NCBI GenBank assembly: GCA_902363395.1
Contig: CABIZZ010000001.1
Span: 930,001 to 994,000, forward strand
Direction of reading: 5' to 3'
Source of the DNA: Streptococcaceae bacterium
GTDB taxonomy: Bacteria; Bacillota; Bacilli; Lactobacillales; Streptococcaceae
Length of the DNA: 64,000 bases
Shown here: positions 25,535 to 34,075 of the stretch, piece after piece
Layout: every line of letters starts with the position of its first letter
How positions within the stretch are numbered: position 1 is the stretch's first letter
The notes under the pieces: model-generated
Database searches by the model: none
What the model was told of the DNA's origin: nothing
Seen by the model: the letters and a program-made list of their open reading frames with translations, nothing else
Made by a program: the position numbers and the translations under genes

Positions 25535-25617
25535 TGGTATGAAATTTAAATGGTCCTTTTAAAATAGAGTATAAGATGTTAGACTAGTGTATATAATCTA
25601 TCATAGAGGAGAGAAAG

Positions 25618-26259
25618 ATGAAAAATAAGTTTCTACTAGCGTCAGTTATGTTTTTATCTGTTGGCAGTCTCTTTGCTTGTACTAGTCTAAAGAAAGAGTC
25701 TAGTAAATCATCGTCAGCATCTAGTTCCACGAATGTGGCAAAAGAAACAACAAAATCAAGTAGCAAGGTAAAGGAAGAACTATCAGATAATAATGAGAGT
25801 CTCGCAGAAACGAAACGAATTGGATCAGCAGATTATGGGTATGTCAATATTCCAAGTGATTGGGTAAAATATACAAATGAAGAAGGTGGAGATAATATCC
25901 AGTACTCAGATAAAAGCGTGGATAATGCGATTATTTTGAACGCTACTACTAGAGAAAGAGCGGGTGTCGCTGAGGAGGAAGATTTTAATGAAGTGATGGC
26001 TCAAAGATTTGAGAATGACTTGAACGAAATAAATAAAGTAGTAAAATCGTGGAGATCTACTAGAAAAGTTGGAGGAAATGTAGCCACCCAATTAAACATG
26101 ATTCTTAAGTCGGGTCGACATGTTACTTGCTGGTTTTTTCAAATAGATGGGAAGATGCATTACATTGCCTGTCTTGGAGATGAAAAAACATTAGCTCAAT
26201 TAACCTCCTATGTAGAAAACACTTGGAGCCTTGATGGAACAGGTGCCGTGACGGATTAA
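25618..26259 (+). CDS. lipoprotein, paralogue of 24675
   Basis: 213 residues with the same plan as its neighbour: signal MKNKFLLASVMFLS, lipobox LFAC (Cys21), Ser-rich spacer, and the domain GSADYGYVNIPSDWVKY ... LAQLTSYVENTWSLD. It has drifted more: extra Cys residues occur (HVTCWFF and IACLGD), which are rare in surface lipoproteins of this genus. It has its own ribosome site (GGAGAGA) and follows a strong terminator, so it is transcribed separately. Confidence 0.8.
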   Translation: MKNKFLLASVMFLSVGSLFACTSLKKESSKSSSASSSTNVAKETTKSSSKVKEELSDNNESLAETKRIGSADYGYVNIPSDWVKYTNEEGGDNIQYSDKSVDNAIILNATTRERAGVAEEEDFNEVMAQRFENDLNEINKVVKSWRSTRKVGGNVATQLNMILKSGRHVTCWFFQIDGKMHYIACLGDEKTLAQLTSYVENTWSLDGTGAVTD

Positions 26260-26266
26260 TGCAAGA

Positions 26267-26295
26267 AGATAGATTGATGAATCTATCTTTTTTTA
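26267..26295 (+). terminator. terminator after second lipoprotein gene
   Basis: AGATAGATT-gatg-AATCTATCT, followed by TTTTTT. Confidence 0.8.
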
Positions 26296-26304
26296 CGGCC
26301 TCTA

Positions 26305-26313
26305 TGGTATAAT
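26305..26313 (+). promoter_or_regulatory. extended -10 promoter of the YkgJ-like gene
   Basis: TGG-TATAAT at 26305-26313, with no good -35. Confidence 0.5.
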
Positions 26314-26346
26314 GCTCTTATCCATTTAGCAATTAGAAAGTAGTTT

Positions 26347-26841
26347 ATGTCTCAAGAAATTGACTTAGAAAAATACCATCAGTTAGCGCTCCAAAAACAA
26401 AAGGAGCACCGCAAGGTATTGGCAAATCTGAAAAAGAAGCCTCCTAAAAATCTAGATAAAATAGCCCAAGAGATTCACGATGAAGTCTTTCAAGAAATTG
26501 ATTGTACCGCCTGCGCCAACTGCTGTAAGACCCTAGGACCCGATTTTAAGGAAGCAGATATCACGCGCATCGCCAAGTATTTCAAGATGAAGCTTCCCGC
26601 TTTTGAAGCGGAATTTCTTCAAGTCGATGAAGATGGAGATAAGGTTTTTAAATCCATGCCTTGCCCTTTCTTGGGTGGTGATAATCTCTGTTCCATCTAC
26701 GATGTGCGTCCTAAGGCTTGCCGAGAATTTCCTCATACAGACCGCAAGAAAATCTACCAGATCAACCATCTGACTATCAAGAATACCCTCACTTGCCCAG
26801 CAGCCTATTTATTTGTAGAAAAACTAAAGGATCGTTTGTAA
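26347..26841 (+). CDS. YkgJ-family zinc/iron-chelating cysteine-cluster protein
   Basis: 164 residues. The cysteine cluster is seen as CTACANCCKTLGP, CPFLGGDNLCSIYD and RPKACREFPHT, the hallmark of the CxxCxxCC family (PF03692). It is thought to bind a metal, but its function is unknown. The N-terminal helical part is Lys-rich (QKQKEHRKVLANLKKK). The stop codon shares bases with the next ATG (TAATG), so it is coupled to the HAD gene. Confidence 0.9.
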   Translation: MSQEIDLEKYHQLALQKQKEHRKVLANLKKKPPKNLDKIAQEIHDEVFQEIDCTACANCCKTLGPDFKEADITRIAKYFKMKLPAFEAEFLQVDEDGDKVFKSMPCPFLGGDNLCSIYDVRPKACREFPHTDRKKIYQINHLTIKNTLTCPAAYLFVEKLKDRL

Positions 26842-27533
26842 TGACATATACATTTTTACTTTTTGACCTAGATCATACCTTATTGGATTTTGATACAGCG
26901 GAGGAAGTGGCCTTAACACAATTTCTCCAAGATTAGGGGGTTCAAGATATTCAAGCCTTTAAGGATTATTACAAACCCATGAATCAAGGACTCTGGAAAG
27001 ATTTGGAGCAAAAGAAGATTAGCAAGAAAGACTTGATTAACAGCCGGTTTGCCATTGCCTTTGCCCATTTTGGTAGAGAAGTAGATGGTGAAGAAATGGC
27101 TCTCCGTTACCAGGACTACATTAGTCAACAGGGACAGACTTTCCCAGGAGCAGAAGACTTGCTAGCTAAGCTAGTAAAAAGAGGTTACCAGCTCTATGGT
27201 GCTACCAACGGCGTTACGGCCATTCAGCAAGGGCGCTTGAAGCAATCTGCCATCACCCCTTATTTCAAAGAAATTTTCATCTCTGAACAATTAGGAACTC
27301 AAAAACCGGAAGTGGCCTTTTATGAAAAGATCGGTAACTTGATCCCAGGATTTGCCAAGGAGCAAGCACTCATGATTGGAGATTCTTTGACGGCGGACAT
27401 CGCTGGAGGCAATGCTGCGGGGATTGATACCGTCTGGTACAATCCGGATCACAAAGACAATACCAGTCCAGCAGTGCCGACTTATGAAGTGGATTCTTAT
27501 GAGGCTTTATTGGCGCTCTTGCGAAAAGATTAG
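26841..27533 (+). pseudogene. HAD hydrolase (YjjG-like nucleotidase) interrupted by an in-frame amber codon
   Basis: From ATG 26841 the frame reads MTYTFLLFDLDHTLLDFD, with HAD motif I, up to ...TQFLQD, then TAG (26934-26936), and resumes in the same frame with GVQDIQAFKDYYKPM. All later motifs are intact: YGATNG (motif II), GTQKPEVAFYEKI (Lys) and MIGDSLTADIAGG (motif III). Read through, the product is 230 residues, normal for YjjG-type 5'-nucleotidases that clean up non-canonical pyrimidines. One base change (for example GAG or CAG to TAG) explains it. Initiation at ATG 26979 would lack the nucleophile Asp and be inactive. A sequencing error cannot be excluded. Confidence 0.85.
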
Positions 27534-27612
27534 CCTAGTACGGATACCAGTTGCTTTCAGTTAGAGGTGAAAAGGAATTGACCTGAAAAGAAGGAGATGT
27601 AAACGGGGTTAA

Positions 27613-28236
27613 ATGATTAGAAGAAATTTATTTTTTCAATTTCTTATTCGACTAGCTTATATCCTCCTATTAGCTGGTGCAGCTTTCTATCTGTTATGCT
27701 TATTGAATGGGATGGATTGGGACCAAGCTACTATCCAGGAAAGAAAAGGGTTTCGAGCGTGGATCATGCTTGGTTGCACGGTTTCTTTCATTCTCATTCG
27801 GCAAATATTTGAATTTGTTCGTCTGATTTGTAAAACAAGCAGAAAAGGCAGAGAGTTTTCGCAGGAATGGATCGAATCAATCTCTTTGCAGCAAATAGAG
27901 AAGGAAGCGGAATTCAGAGAACCGAGGTTGAAATTACTAGTATATAAGGGCTATTTGATAACCTATCGGTCTTGTTTCGACTATCTGAGAATAGATGAGG
28001 ACATTTGGAAAATCCAACTTCAGAAATTTCAAAAGTATAGTTATAGTAGGTACTCTGGTAGAAACAAATCTATTATTCCTCCTAAGTATTTTCTTGTGTT
28101 AAGGGATTTTGACTACAAGGAATACTATCTCGCTATTAGCTATCAGAAAGAGGAGTGGCATCACTTTTGGTCCTATCTGATCAGGGAGTATCCATGGATA
28201 GAGTGTAGCGGTGATGTGGAGGAACATCAAATATAA
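27613..28236 (+). CDS. membrane protein of unknown function
   Basis: 207 residues. Two membrane segments near the N-terminus (about 8-30 and 45-65) are followed by a basic linker (CKTSRKGREF) and a cytoplasmic domain of mixed strands rich in Tyr (SYSRYSG, YYLAISYQK). The plan resembles YcxB-like proteins, but I am not sure. AAGGAGATG at about 27590 is rather far from ATG 27613; GGGG at 27604 is closer. No partner is known. Confidence 0.7.
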   Translation: MIRRNLFFQFLIRLAYILLLAGAAFYLLCLLNGMDWDQATIQERKGFRAWIMLGCTVSFILIRQIFEFVRLICKTSRKGREFSQEWIESISLQQIEKEAEFREPRLKLLVYKGYLITYRSCFDYLRIDEDIWKIQLQKFQKYSYSRYSGRNKSIIPPKYFLVLRDFDYKEYYLAISYQKEEWHHFWSYLIREYPWIECSGDVEEHQI

Positions 28237-28286
28237 GCGTCTCTTTAACAACCTGAACAACCTTTGTTCAAATTTCATTCCATTAC

Positions 28287-28311
28287 AAACTAGCTCTCGG
28301 GCTAGTTTTTT
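28287..28311 (+). terminator. terminator upstream of 28326
   Basis: AAACTAGC-tctcgg-GCTAGTTT, then TTT. The next promoter begins in its T-run. Confidence 0.8.
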
Positions 28312-28319
28312 GTTATTAT
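28311..28319 (+). promoter_or_regulatory. extended -10 directly before a start codon (possible leaderless transcript)
   Basis: TGT-TATTAT ends at 28319; a start 7 bases further is 28326, the A of the ATG. No Shine-Dalgarno lies between them. Confidence 0.45.
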
Positions 28320-28325
28320 GGATAA

Positions 28326-29075
28326 ATGAATTTATTTAAACAAATACCATTCAATATCAAGAAATGGGTCGGCTACCTGCTTCGTGCATTCTTCACAGTG
28401 GTCGCTCTCTTGATTTGTCTTCTCTTTTATTTTACTAATCAAGAAGAAAAAGAAATCCAAGAGCAAATTTTTGGCTTTTATCAGGAAGCGGGATTTAAAG
28501 GAGACCTACATTTTAAAGCAGCTAAACTCCATGGGATGTCGACCAAATATGCCTATAGCTATCAAGAAAGGGCTGAGGGAAAGACGATTCAGTTTGACTT
28601 TCCCGATGCAACTCATCTATCAAAAGAAGAAACTGGGAGAAATTATGACACGGCTGAAGAACTGGCTCAACATTACAACAGTTGGTTAGTAGCACCGTTC
28701 TTCGAAAGATCCTTTACGGAATCTCAAGGATTTCAACAATTAAAGCAAGAGATAAAAGAACGATTTCATCAACAAGGCCTCGAGGTAAGCAAGGTTCGTC
28801 TTCAGTTACCAATCCAAAATCCCGATTTTGAAGATCAGTTAGCAAGAGACTTACTGGCTGCTGAAAAAGCTGGAGAAACAGAACTTCGAGGGATTCTGAC
28901 CTTGGATTATGCTACCTACCGCCAAATTAAGGGATTTTCCTTTACCATTACAGTGACTTCCCTTCACAAAGAATATGAAGGGAAGCACTTGGATGTATCC
29001 GGTCTTCCCTCTGGGAACTATGTGATTGAATCGGATTCCAAAAATGAAGGATCTTATTATTTTGAGATCGATTAA
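28326..29075 (+). CDS. single-pass membrane protein of unknown function
   Basis: 249 residues: a short basic start (NLFKQIPFNIKKWVG), one membrane segment (about 17-40, RAFFTVVALLICLLFYF) and a large outer domain rich in Glu, Gln and Phe (EEKEIQEQIFGFYQEAGFKG). No lipobox or sorting signal. I recognise no family; such proteins are common and lineage-specific in streptococci. No ribosome site precedes the ATG (only GGATAA). Confidence 0.7.
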   Translation: MNLFKQIPFNIKKWVGYLLRAFFTVVALLICLLFYFTNQEEKEIQEQIFGFYQEAGFKGDLHFKAAKLHGMSTKYAYSYQERAEGKTIQFDFPDATHLSKEETGRNYDTAEELAQHYNSWLVAPFFERSFTESQGFQQLKQEIKERFHQQGLEVSKVRLQLPIQNPDFEDQLARDLLAAEKAGETELRGILTLDYATYRQIKGFSFTITVTSLHKEYEGKHLDVSGLPSGNYVIESDSKNEGSYYFEID

Positions 29076-29104
29076 AAAATTTTTAATAGTGTCAAGTTTT
29101 TTTC

Positions 29105-29132
29105 TTGACAGGTCTATAAAATGTGTTATAAT
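29105..29132 (+). promoter_or_regulatory. rpsP operon promoter
   Basis: TTGACA (29105-29110), 16 bases, TATAAT (29127-29132): perfect hexamers, as expected for a ribosomal protein operon. Confidence 0.8.
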
Positions 29133-29198
29133 AGATTATGTGCTAAATAGCTTGTCTATTTCACCGAAAATTAAAATATAGAAAAGAGACTTATAAAA

Positions 29199-29471
29199 AT
29201 GGCAGTTAAAATTCGTTTGACTCGTATGGGTTCTAAGAAAAAACCTTACTACCGTATCAACGTAGCAGATTCACGTTCACCACGTGATGGTCGTTTCATC
29301 GAAACAGTTGGAACTTACAATCCACTTGTTGAAGAAAACCAAGTTACTTTGAAAGAAGACCGCGTTCTTGCATGGTTGGCTGATGGAGCTCAACCTTCAG
29401 ATACAGTTCGCAACATTCTTTCAAAAGAAGGTGTATTGAAGAAATTCCACGATTCTAAATTCTCAAAATAA
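29199..29471 (+). CDS. rpsP: 30S ribosomal protein S16
   Basis: 90 residues, standard S16 length: [19 protein letters not shown] is the family's signature start and [15 protein letters not shown] follows. It assembles early in the 30S body. It begins the cluster rpsP-khpA, with rimM and trmD further down, a conserved ribosome-maturation neighbourhood. Confidence 0.98.
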   Translation: MAVKIRLTRMGSKKKPYYRINVADSRSPRDGRFIETVGTYNPLVEENQVTLKEDRVLAWLADGAQPSDTVRNILSKEGVLKKFHDSKFSK

Positions 29472-29490
29472 TCATAAAGTAGGTTGATGT

Positions 29491-29730
29491 ATGGATACGA
29501 TTGAAAATCTTATTATTGCAATTGTGAAACCTTTGATTTCACAACCGGATGCCTTAACCATCAAGATCGAAGATACTCCTGAATTCTTGGAGTACCACCT
29601 TGACCTTGATCCTAGCGATGTTGGTCGAGTGATCGGTCGGAAAGGTCGCACCATTTCTGCGATAAGAACGATTGTCTACTCTGTCCCAACTGAAGATAAA
29701 AAAGTAAGAATCGTTATTGACGAAAAATAA
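29491..29730 (+). CDS. khpA: KH-domain RNA-binding protein KhpA
   Basis: 79 residues made of one KH domain: [17 protein letters not shown] holds the GxxG RNA-binding loop. In S. pneumoniae KhpA pairs with KhpB/EloR to control cell elongation and division through RNA. It lies 19 bases after rpsP, its usual place. A terminator follows. Confidence 0.93.
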   Translation: MDTIENLIIAIVKPLISQPDALTIKIEDTPEFLEYHLDLDPSDVGRVIGRKGRTISAIRTIVYSVPTEDKKVRIVIDEK

Positions 29731-29735
29731 AAAGG

Positions 29736-29757
29736 CGGGACTTTGTCCCGTTTTTTT
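29736..29757 (+). terminator. terminator after khpA
   Basis: CGGGAC-ttt-GTCCCG, then TTTTTTTG. Confidence 0.8.
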
Positions 29758-29773
29758 GTTACAAGGAGAAGCT

Positions 29774-30106
29774 ATGAAAGAAGTAACCATTCGGCAATTA
29801 CAAGCCTATTTAGAAGAACATTACAAAGACAGTCGTACAGAAGAAGGTCTATTTATCAAGCTCGTCGAAGAGGTTGGGGAAGTAGCCGAGGTCTTAAATG
29901 GACGTTCTGGACGGAAAGAAGGGGTTCAGGATTCGAATGAGGAATTGGCTAAAGAACTCGCTGATATCATTCACTACACGGTTGCCATCGCTGCTATCAA
30001 TGAGATCGACCTTACTAAAACCATCTTTGAAAAAGATAAAACAGCAGCAGTAAAATACCAGCACGAGCGGGATTTGGAGCAGTTTCTAGCAGATAAGTCC
30101 ATTTGA
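29774..30106 (+). CDS. MazG-like nucleotide pyrophosphohydrolase
   Basis: 110 residues. KLVEEVGEVAEVLNG has the ExxE metal-binding motif and ELADIIHYTVAIA the second (ExxD) helix, as in the all-alpha MazG/HisE superfamily that hydrolyses NTPs to NMP plus pyrophosphate. ATG 29774 has AAGGAG 8 bases upstream. No histidine operon is nearby, so housecleaning rather than HisE function is likely. Confidence 0.85.
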   Translation: MKEVTIRQLQAYLEEHYKDSRTEEGLFIKLVEEVGEVAEVLNGRSGRKEGVQDSNEELAKELADIIHYTVAIAAINEIDLTKTIFEKDKTAAVKYQHERDLEQFLADKSI

Positions 30107-30131
30107 GAAAATCCCTTGAACGTGATAAAAT
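30103..30131 (+). promoter_or_regulatory. rimM-trmD promoter
   Basis: TTGAGA (30103-30108), 17 bases, TAAAAT (30126-30131). It overlaps the stop codon of the MazG-like gene. Confidence 0.55.
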
Positions 30132-30159
30132 AGAGTGAATAAACTACAGTGGAGAAATC

Positions 30160-30678
30160 ATGAATTATTTTAACGTTGGGAAAATTGTCAATACCCAAGG
30201 CTTACAAGGAGAGATGCGGGTCTTGTCTGTGACAGACTTTGCAGAAGAACGCTTTAAAAAAGGAGCTGAATTGGCCCTCTTTGATGAGAAGGATCAGTTT
30301 GTCCAAACAGTGACCATTGCTAGCCACCGTAAGCACAAGAACTTCGATATCATCAAGTTTAAGGATATGTACCATATCAATGCTATTGAAAAGTTCAAGG
30401 GCTTTAGCCTTAAGGTTGCGGAAGAAGACTTGACGGATTTAGATGAGGGCGAATTCTATTACCATGAGATCATCGGCCTTGATGTTTACGAAAATGACCA
30501 ACTAATCGGTCAAATCAAGGAAATCCTGCAACCAGGTGCCAATGACGTCTGGGTCGTTAAACGCAAAGGTAAACGTGACCTTCTCTTGCCTTATATCCCA
30601 CCAGTGGTGCTCAATATCGATATCCCGGGTAATCGGGTCGATGTGGACATCTTAGAAGGGTTAGACGATGAAGATTGA
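30160..30678 (+). CDS. rimM: ribosome maturation factor RimM
   Basis: 172 residues. The N-terminal barrel [20 protein letters not shown] is diagnostic, with the PRC barrel in the second half ([29 protein letters not shown]). It binds S19 and helps 16S rRNA processing of the 30S head. It overlaps trmD by 11 bases, an old conserved pairing. Confidence 0.97.
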   Translation: MNYFNVGKIVNTQGLQGEMRVLSVTDFAEERFKKGAELALFDEKDQFVQTVTIASHRKHKNFDIIKFKDMYHINAIEKFKGFSLKVAEEDLTDLDEGEFYYHEIIGLDVYENDQLIGQIKEILQPGANDVWVVKRKGKRDLLLPYIPPVVLNIDIPGNRVDVDILEGLDDED

Positions 30679-31384
30679 TATTTTAACCCTCTTTCCAGAG
30701 ATGTTTTCGCCTTTGGAGCACTCGATCGTCGGCAAGGCGCGTGAAAAGGGACTCCTCGAGATTAACTACCATAATTTCCGTGAAAATGCTGAAAAGGCGC
30801 GCCATGTGGATGATGAGCCCTATGGTGGCGGACAAGGGATGCTTCTACGAGCGCAGCCGATTTTTGATGCCTATGATGCCATTGAGAAAAAGAACCCGCG
30901 CGTGATCTTACTGGACCCTGCTGGTCGGACCTTTGACCAAGCCTATGCAGAAGAGTTAGCTCAGGAAGAAGAATTGATCTTTATCTGTGGCCACTATGAA
31001 GGCTACGACGAGCGGATCAAGACCTTGGTAACAGATGAGATTTCGCTGGGGGATTATGTCCTGACAGGTGGGGAACTTGCTGCTATGACCATGATTGATG
31101 CGACAGTCCGCTTGATTCCAGAAGTGATTGGAAAAGAGTCCAGCCACCAGGATGATAGTTTCTCGTCTGGTCTTCTGGAATATCCTCAATACACACGGCC
31201 TTATGAATACAGAGGAATGACGGTTCCAGATGTCCTCATGAGTGGCCACCATGAAAAGATCCGTCAATGGCGTCTCTATCAGAGTTTGAAAAAGACCTTG
31301 GAGCGTCGCCCTGATCTGCTAGAAAACTATGAATTGACAGCAGAAGAAGAGAAGATGTTGGAGCAAATTAAACAGGAAGACTAA
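30668..31384 (+). CDS. trmD: tRNA (guanine-37-N1)-methyltransferase
   Basis: 238 residues. The SPOUT knot is seen in [15 protein letters not shown] and [16 protein letters not shown], which bind S-adenosylmethionine; [10 protein letters not shown] near the start is also conserved. The enzyme methylates G37 of tRNAs to prevent frameshifting. It is translated from inside the rimM end. A small terminator follows. Confidence 0.98.
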   Translation: MKIDILTLFPEMFSPLEHSIVGKAREKGLLEINYHNFRENAEKARHVDDEPYGGGQGMLLRAQPIFDAYDAIEKKNPRVILLDPAGRTFDQAYAEELAQEEELIFICGHYEGYDERIKTLVTDEISLGDYVLTGGELAAMTMIDATVRLIPEVIGKESSHQDDSFSSGLLEYPQYTRPYEYRGMTVPDVLMSGHHEKIRQWRLYQSLKKTLERRPDLLENYELTAEEEKMLEQIKQED

Positions 31385-31402
31385 CAGCCTTTGCTGTTTT
31401 TC
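31383..31402 (+). terminator. terminator after trmD
   Basis: AACAGC-cttt-GCTGTT, then TTTC. The stem starts in the stop codon region. Confidence 0.55.
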
Positions 31403-31513
31403 TTTTGCCCTAAAATTTAAAAAAATCTTTCCCATCCTACTAGTTATTAGTAACAAAATGTGGTATTCTTATGAAGAGAGAAGAGAAATGATAAAGTTTT
31501 GGTGGGAATTGCA

Positions 31514-33721
31514 ATGGGCAAAAGAATAGGAAAATCAGTCTTTACAACGGGTGTCGCTGCGACAACCCTCTTTTCAGGTTTGGCTGGACATAAGGCGCAA
31601 GCGGAGGAGATCACTCAGAAGGATGCTGGGGATCAGCAGTCGACGGATATGACTGGAATGGATTCAAGTTTTATGGATATGGATATCTTAAATGAACAGT
31701 TAGCAAAAGCTGAAAAAAGAGTAGAAGACCAACGTTTGCTCTTGAATCAGGCTCAATCTGAATACAATGTAGCCAAGTCTGGTCTTGAAGCTGCTGAAGC
31801 GAACTTACAGAATACTGAAAAAAGGATTCAAGACTCCAATCAAAGCTCCATTGGCAAAACTGAAAATGAAGTTGCAGTTGCTAAAGCAGTTGTTACTTTA
31901 GAAGAAGACAAGGTACGCCAAGCAACAGAAGCCGATCGCCAAGTCCGTTCTGCCATCAAGAATCAAGAGAATAAAATCGCTGCCCAACAATTACTTGTAG
32001 ATATTGCAGGTAATGAATTGAGAAAAGCCAAACAACCCATCCAGAACGATGAGACAGTATTAGCCAACGCACAGCAAAAAGAGGAGCAGGCGCAAAACGA
32101 ATTAAAAATAGCTCAAGCATTAGTGGTTAATCTAACAGAAACTCATGCCAATGTGCCCCAGGTCTTAAAGCAGGTTTCCAGTGAGATTGCTGGCGCACAG
32201 GAGAAAATTGAGCGACTAGCCCATCAAATTTCCCTAAAAGAAGTGGAGTTAGAACAGGTCCGTGAAGCGGCAATGCTAAGTCCCATCAATCTTCAACAGG
32301 AAAGCTATGAGGGTTTGCTTCAAGAGTGGATCAAGTCGGGTGACCAAGGCGCTGTCGAAGCCTTGTCTCTTTATCGCCGTAGGAGTGAAGAGGAGCAGCT
32401 GGCAGGTGGAAAGGTCGCTAGATTAGATAATGTCTTAAAAGCGTTAGAAATCGTAGATACGATTAATCAGTACCGTCGCCAGGCTGGTTTAGAGGAGCTC
32501 TTGGTGGCTCCTTATCAACTACCTGCTAGTCAACTTCAAACAGAGTGTTATGTAAATCATCGACAAGCCTTGTCCAGTTACCAAGAGAATGAGAATGTTG
32601 CTTGGGGCTATCGACCTAGAGAAGCGATTGCCTTCTGGTATAGTGAAAAAGACCACTATCGTCAATTAGCCAAGCAATTCAATTTACCGACGGCTGAAAG
32701 TCAGCTAAATCCTAGTCAGATCTTCAGAAAAGTGGGACCGGAGCTATTTGCTAAGGTTGGCCACTATGTCCACATGATGGGGAATCAATACAAGGCCATT
32801 TCAGTAGCCTATGATCCAGATTTAGAAGTATCTCAAGCAGCTTTCTTTGAAGAAGGTAGTCCGCTTTATACCAGTGAAGAACTGACCAAGTGGATGAGAA
32901 AAGTTGCCAATGCAAGGACGACAAAAGCAGATGTGAAGGCTGTAAAAAATACATTGGAGAGCCTAAAGGTCGAAAAGATTAATCAAGAATCCCGCATCAA
33001 TATCCTTTCTGGGCATTTATTCGATGTCAAGAATTCTCTTGCAAGTCATGAGCAACTATTGGCGCGTGCACAACGTAACCTAGCTTCAGCGATTAAGAAA
33101 TGGCAGGCTGCGACGATAGAAGTCAAGGAAGCGGAGAACTCACTGGCAGTATCACGAGCTCGGATACAAGGTAGTATTAGCCCGAAAGAAGAAGCCTTGA
33201 AAAATGTCACTCTAGCATTAGAAGAAGATAAAAAGCAATTAGAAGCGTTACAGAATGCAGCGAAAGAGACTGCATCTAAGCTTGAAGGAGCGCATACCCA
33301 ACTTCAAATCGCTCAAAAACAATTAACGCAAGCCAAAGGTCACCTAAAACTGTTTACCAATTCATCTGAACTGCTAGTTGATGCCCAGGCCTTGGTGGCT
33401 TCCGCAAAAGCGGAACTCGAAGAGAAAAAAGTAGAATTTGAAACAGCCTTTGCAAGTTTTATGGCTTATCAAAAAGAAGCTAGTGAGTTTAGGAGTCGGA
33501 TTGAGAAAATTCAGTCAAATGAGGATGAAAATAAATCTGCAGTAGCAGGAGAGGAAGAAGTTACTAATCAGGCCCAAGTTTCGTTACTTGCTTCTACTCA
33601 ATCAGAAGATCATTTACAAGACGAAGCTAACCTTGAGAAAGCTACTGGAAAAGACGAACACAAAAGTAAAAAGGGATTATCCAAATGGTTCCGAGGGCTT
33701 GGGTTTAAAAAAGATGACTAG
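31514..33721 (+). CDS. secreted coiled-coil surface protein with CAP domain (SEC10/PgrA-like)
   Basis: 735 residues. A signal peptide (KRIGKSVFTTGVAATTLFSG to KAQA) is followed by a long coiled coil (about 45-270, heptads of Ala/Glu/Lys/Gln), a CAP-like domain (about 300-450: VDTINQYRRQAGLEELLV, ENENVAWGYRPREAIAFWY, VGHYVHMM) and a second coiled coil (about 465-650). This plan matches the SEC10/PgrA surface-exclusion family. There is no LPxTG anchor; the end is basic (KSKKGLSKWFRGLGFKK), so it may be released or stick to the wall by charge. ATG 31514 has GGTGGGA before it; the upstream TTG at 31499 is less likely. Confidence 0.72.
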   Translation: MGKRIGKSVFTTGVAATTLFSGLAGHKAQAEEITQKDAGDQQSTDMTGMDSSFMDMDILNEQLAKAEKRVEDQRLLLNQAQSEYNVAKSGLEAAEANLQNTEKRIQDSNQSSIGKTENEVAVAKAVVTLEEDKVRQATEADRQVRSAIKNQENKIAAQQLLVDIAGNELRKAKQPIQNDETVLANAQQKEEQAQNELKIAQALVVNLTETHANVPQVLKQVSSEIAGAQEKIERLAHQISLKEVELEQVREAAMLSPINLQQESYEGLLQEWIKSGDQGAVEALSLYRRRSEEEQLAGGKVARLDNVLKALEIVDTINQYRRQAGLEELLVAPYQLPASQLQTECYVNHRQALSSYQENENVAWGYRPREAIAFWYSEKDHYRQLAKQFNLPTAESQLNPSQIFRKVGPELFAKVGHYVHMMGNQYKAISVAYDPDLEVSQAAFFEEGSPLYTSEELTKWMRKVANARTTKADVKAVKNTLESLKVEKINQESRINILSGHLFDVKNSLASHEQLLARAQRNLASAIKKWQAATIEVKEAENSLAVSRARIQGSISPKEEALKNVTLALEEDKKQLEALQNAAKETASKLEGAHTQLQIAQKQLTQAKGHLKLFTNSSELLVDAQALVASAKAELEEKKVEFETAFASFMAYQKEASEFRSRIEKIQSNEDENKSAVAGEEEVTNQAQVSLLASTQSEDHLQDEANLEKATGKDEHKSKKGLSKWFRGLGFKKDD

Positions 33722-33731
33722 TTGTTAAAGT

Positions 33732-33912
33732 GAGAGTGGGACAGAAATCGGTAATTCGTAAGAATTCGATTTCGTCGTCCCACCTCCGCACAGTTGAGTA
33801 GGGCTGTAAAAGCTGATGAAATCAGTGAAGTAGAGCCTACTCAACCACTGCGTCTTGTTCAATAATCCAAAGACAATTGAGAGGCTAGGACTTTTGTCCC
33901 AGCCTCTTTTTT
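33732..33912 (+). repeat. structured intergenic repeat, copy 2 (three hairpins)
   Basis: Same element as 6157-6333. GTGGGAC (33736-33742) pairs with GTCCCAC (33777-33783), with inner GAAATCG/CGATTTC. The second hairpin pairs GTTGAGTAGG with CCTACTCAAC. The third, GAGGCTAGGAC-tttt-GTCCCAGCCTC (33881-33906), keeps a T6 tract and is a working-looking terminator for the gene upstream. Most differences from copy 1 keep base pairing. The rest of the gap 33722-34101 holds only the fru promoter. Confidence 0.82.
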
Positions 33913-34041
33913 GTTCTGTCAGAAATTTGTAGATAAGAGTTTTAAGGATTAGTTCAAGCCTTAAGTAGCGAAATGAAAAGAAAGAATAATGGACGATTTT
34001 AAAGAAATTGATAGAAAATGAAAGAAAATGATATTTAGTGC

Positions 34042-34069
34042 TTGACTTTGAAAGATAAGAGAGTATAAT
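34042..34069 (+). promoter_or_regulatory. fru operon promoter
   Basis: TTGACT (34042-34047), 16 bases, TATAAT (34064-34069). Purine-rich GAAAATGA repeats upstream may be FruR sites. Confidence 0.75.
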
Positions 34070-34075
34070 AGTCCT

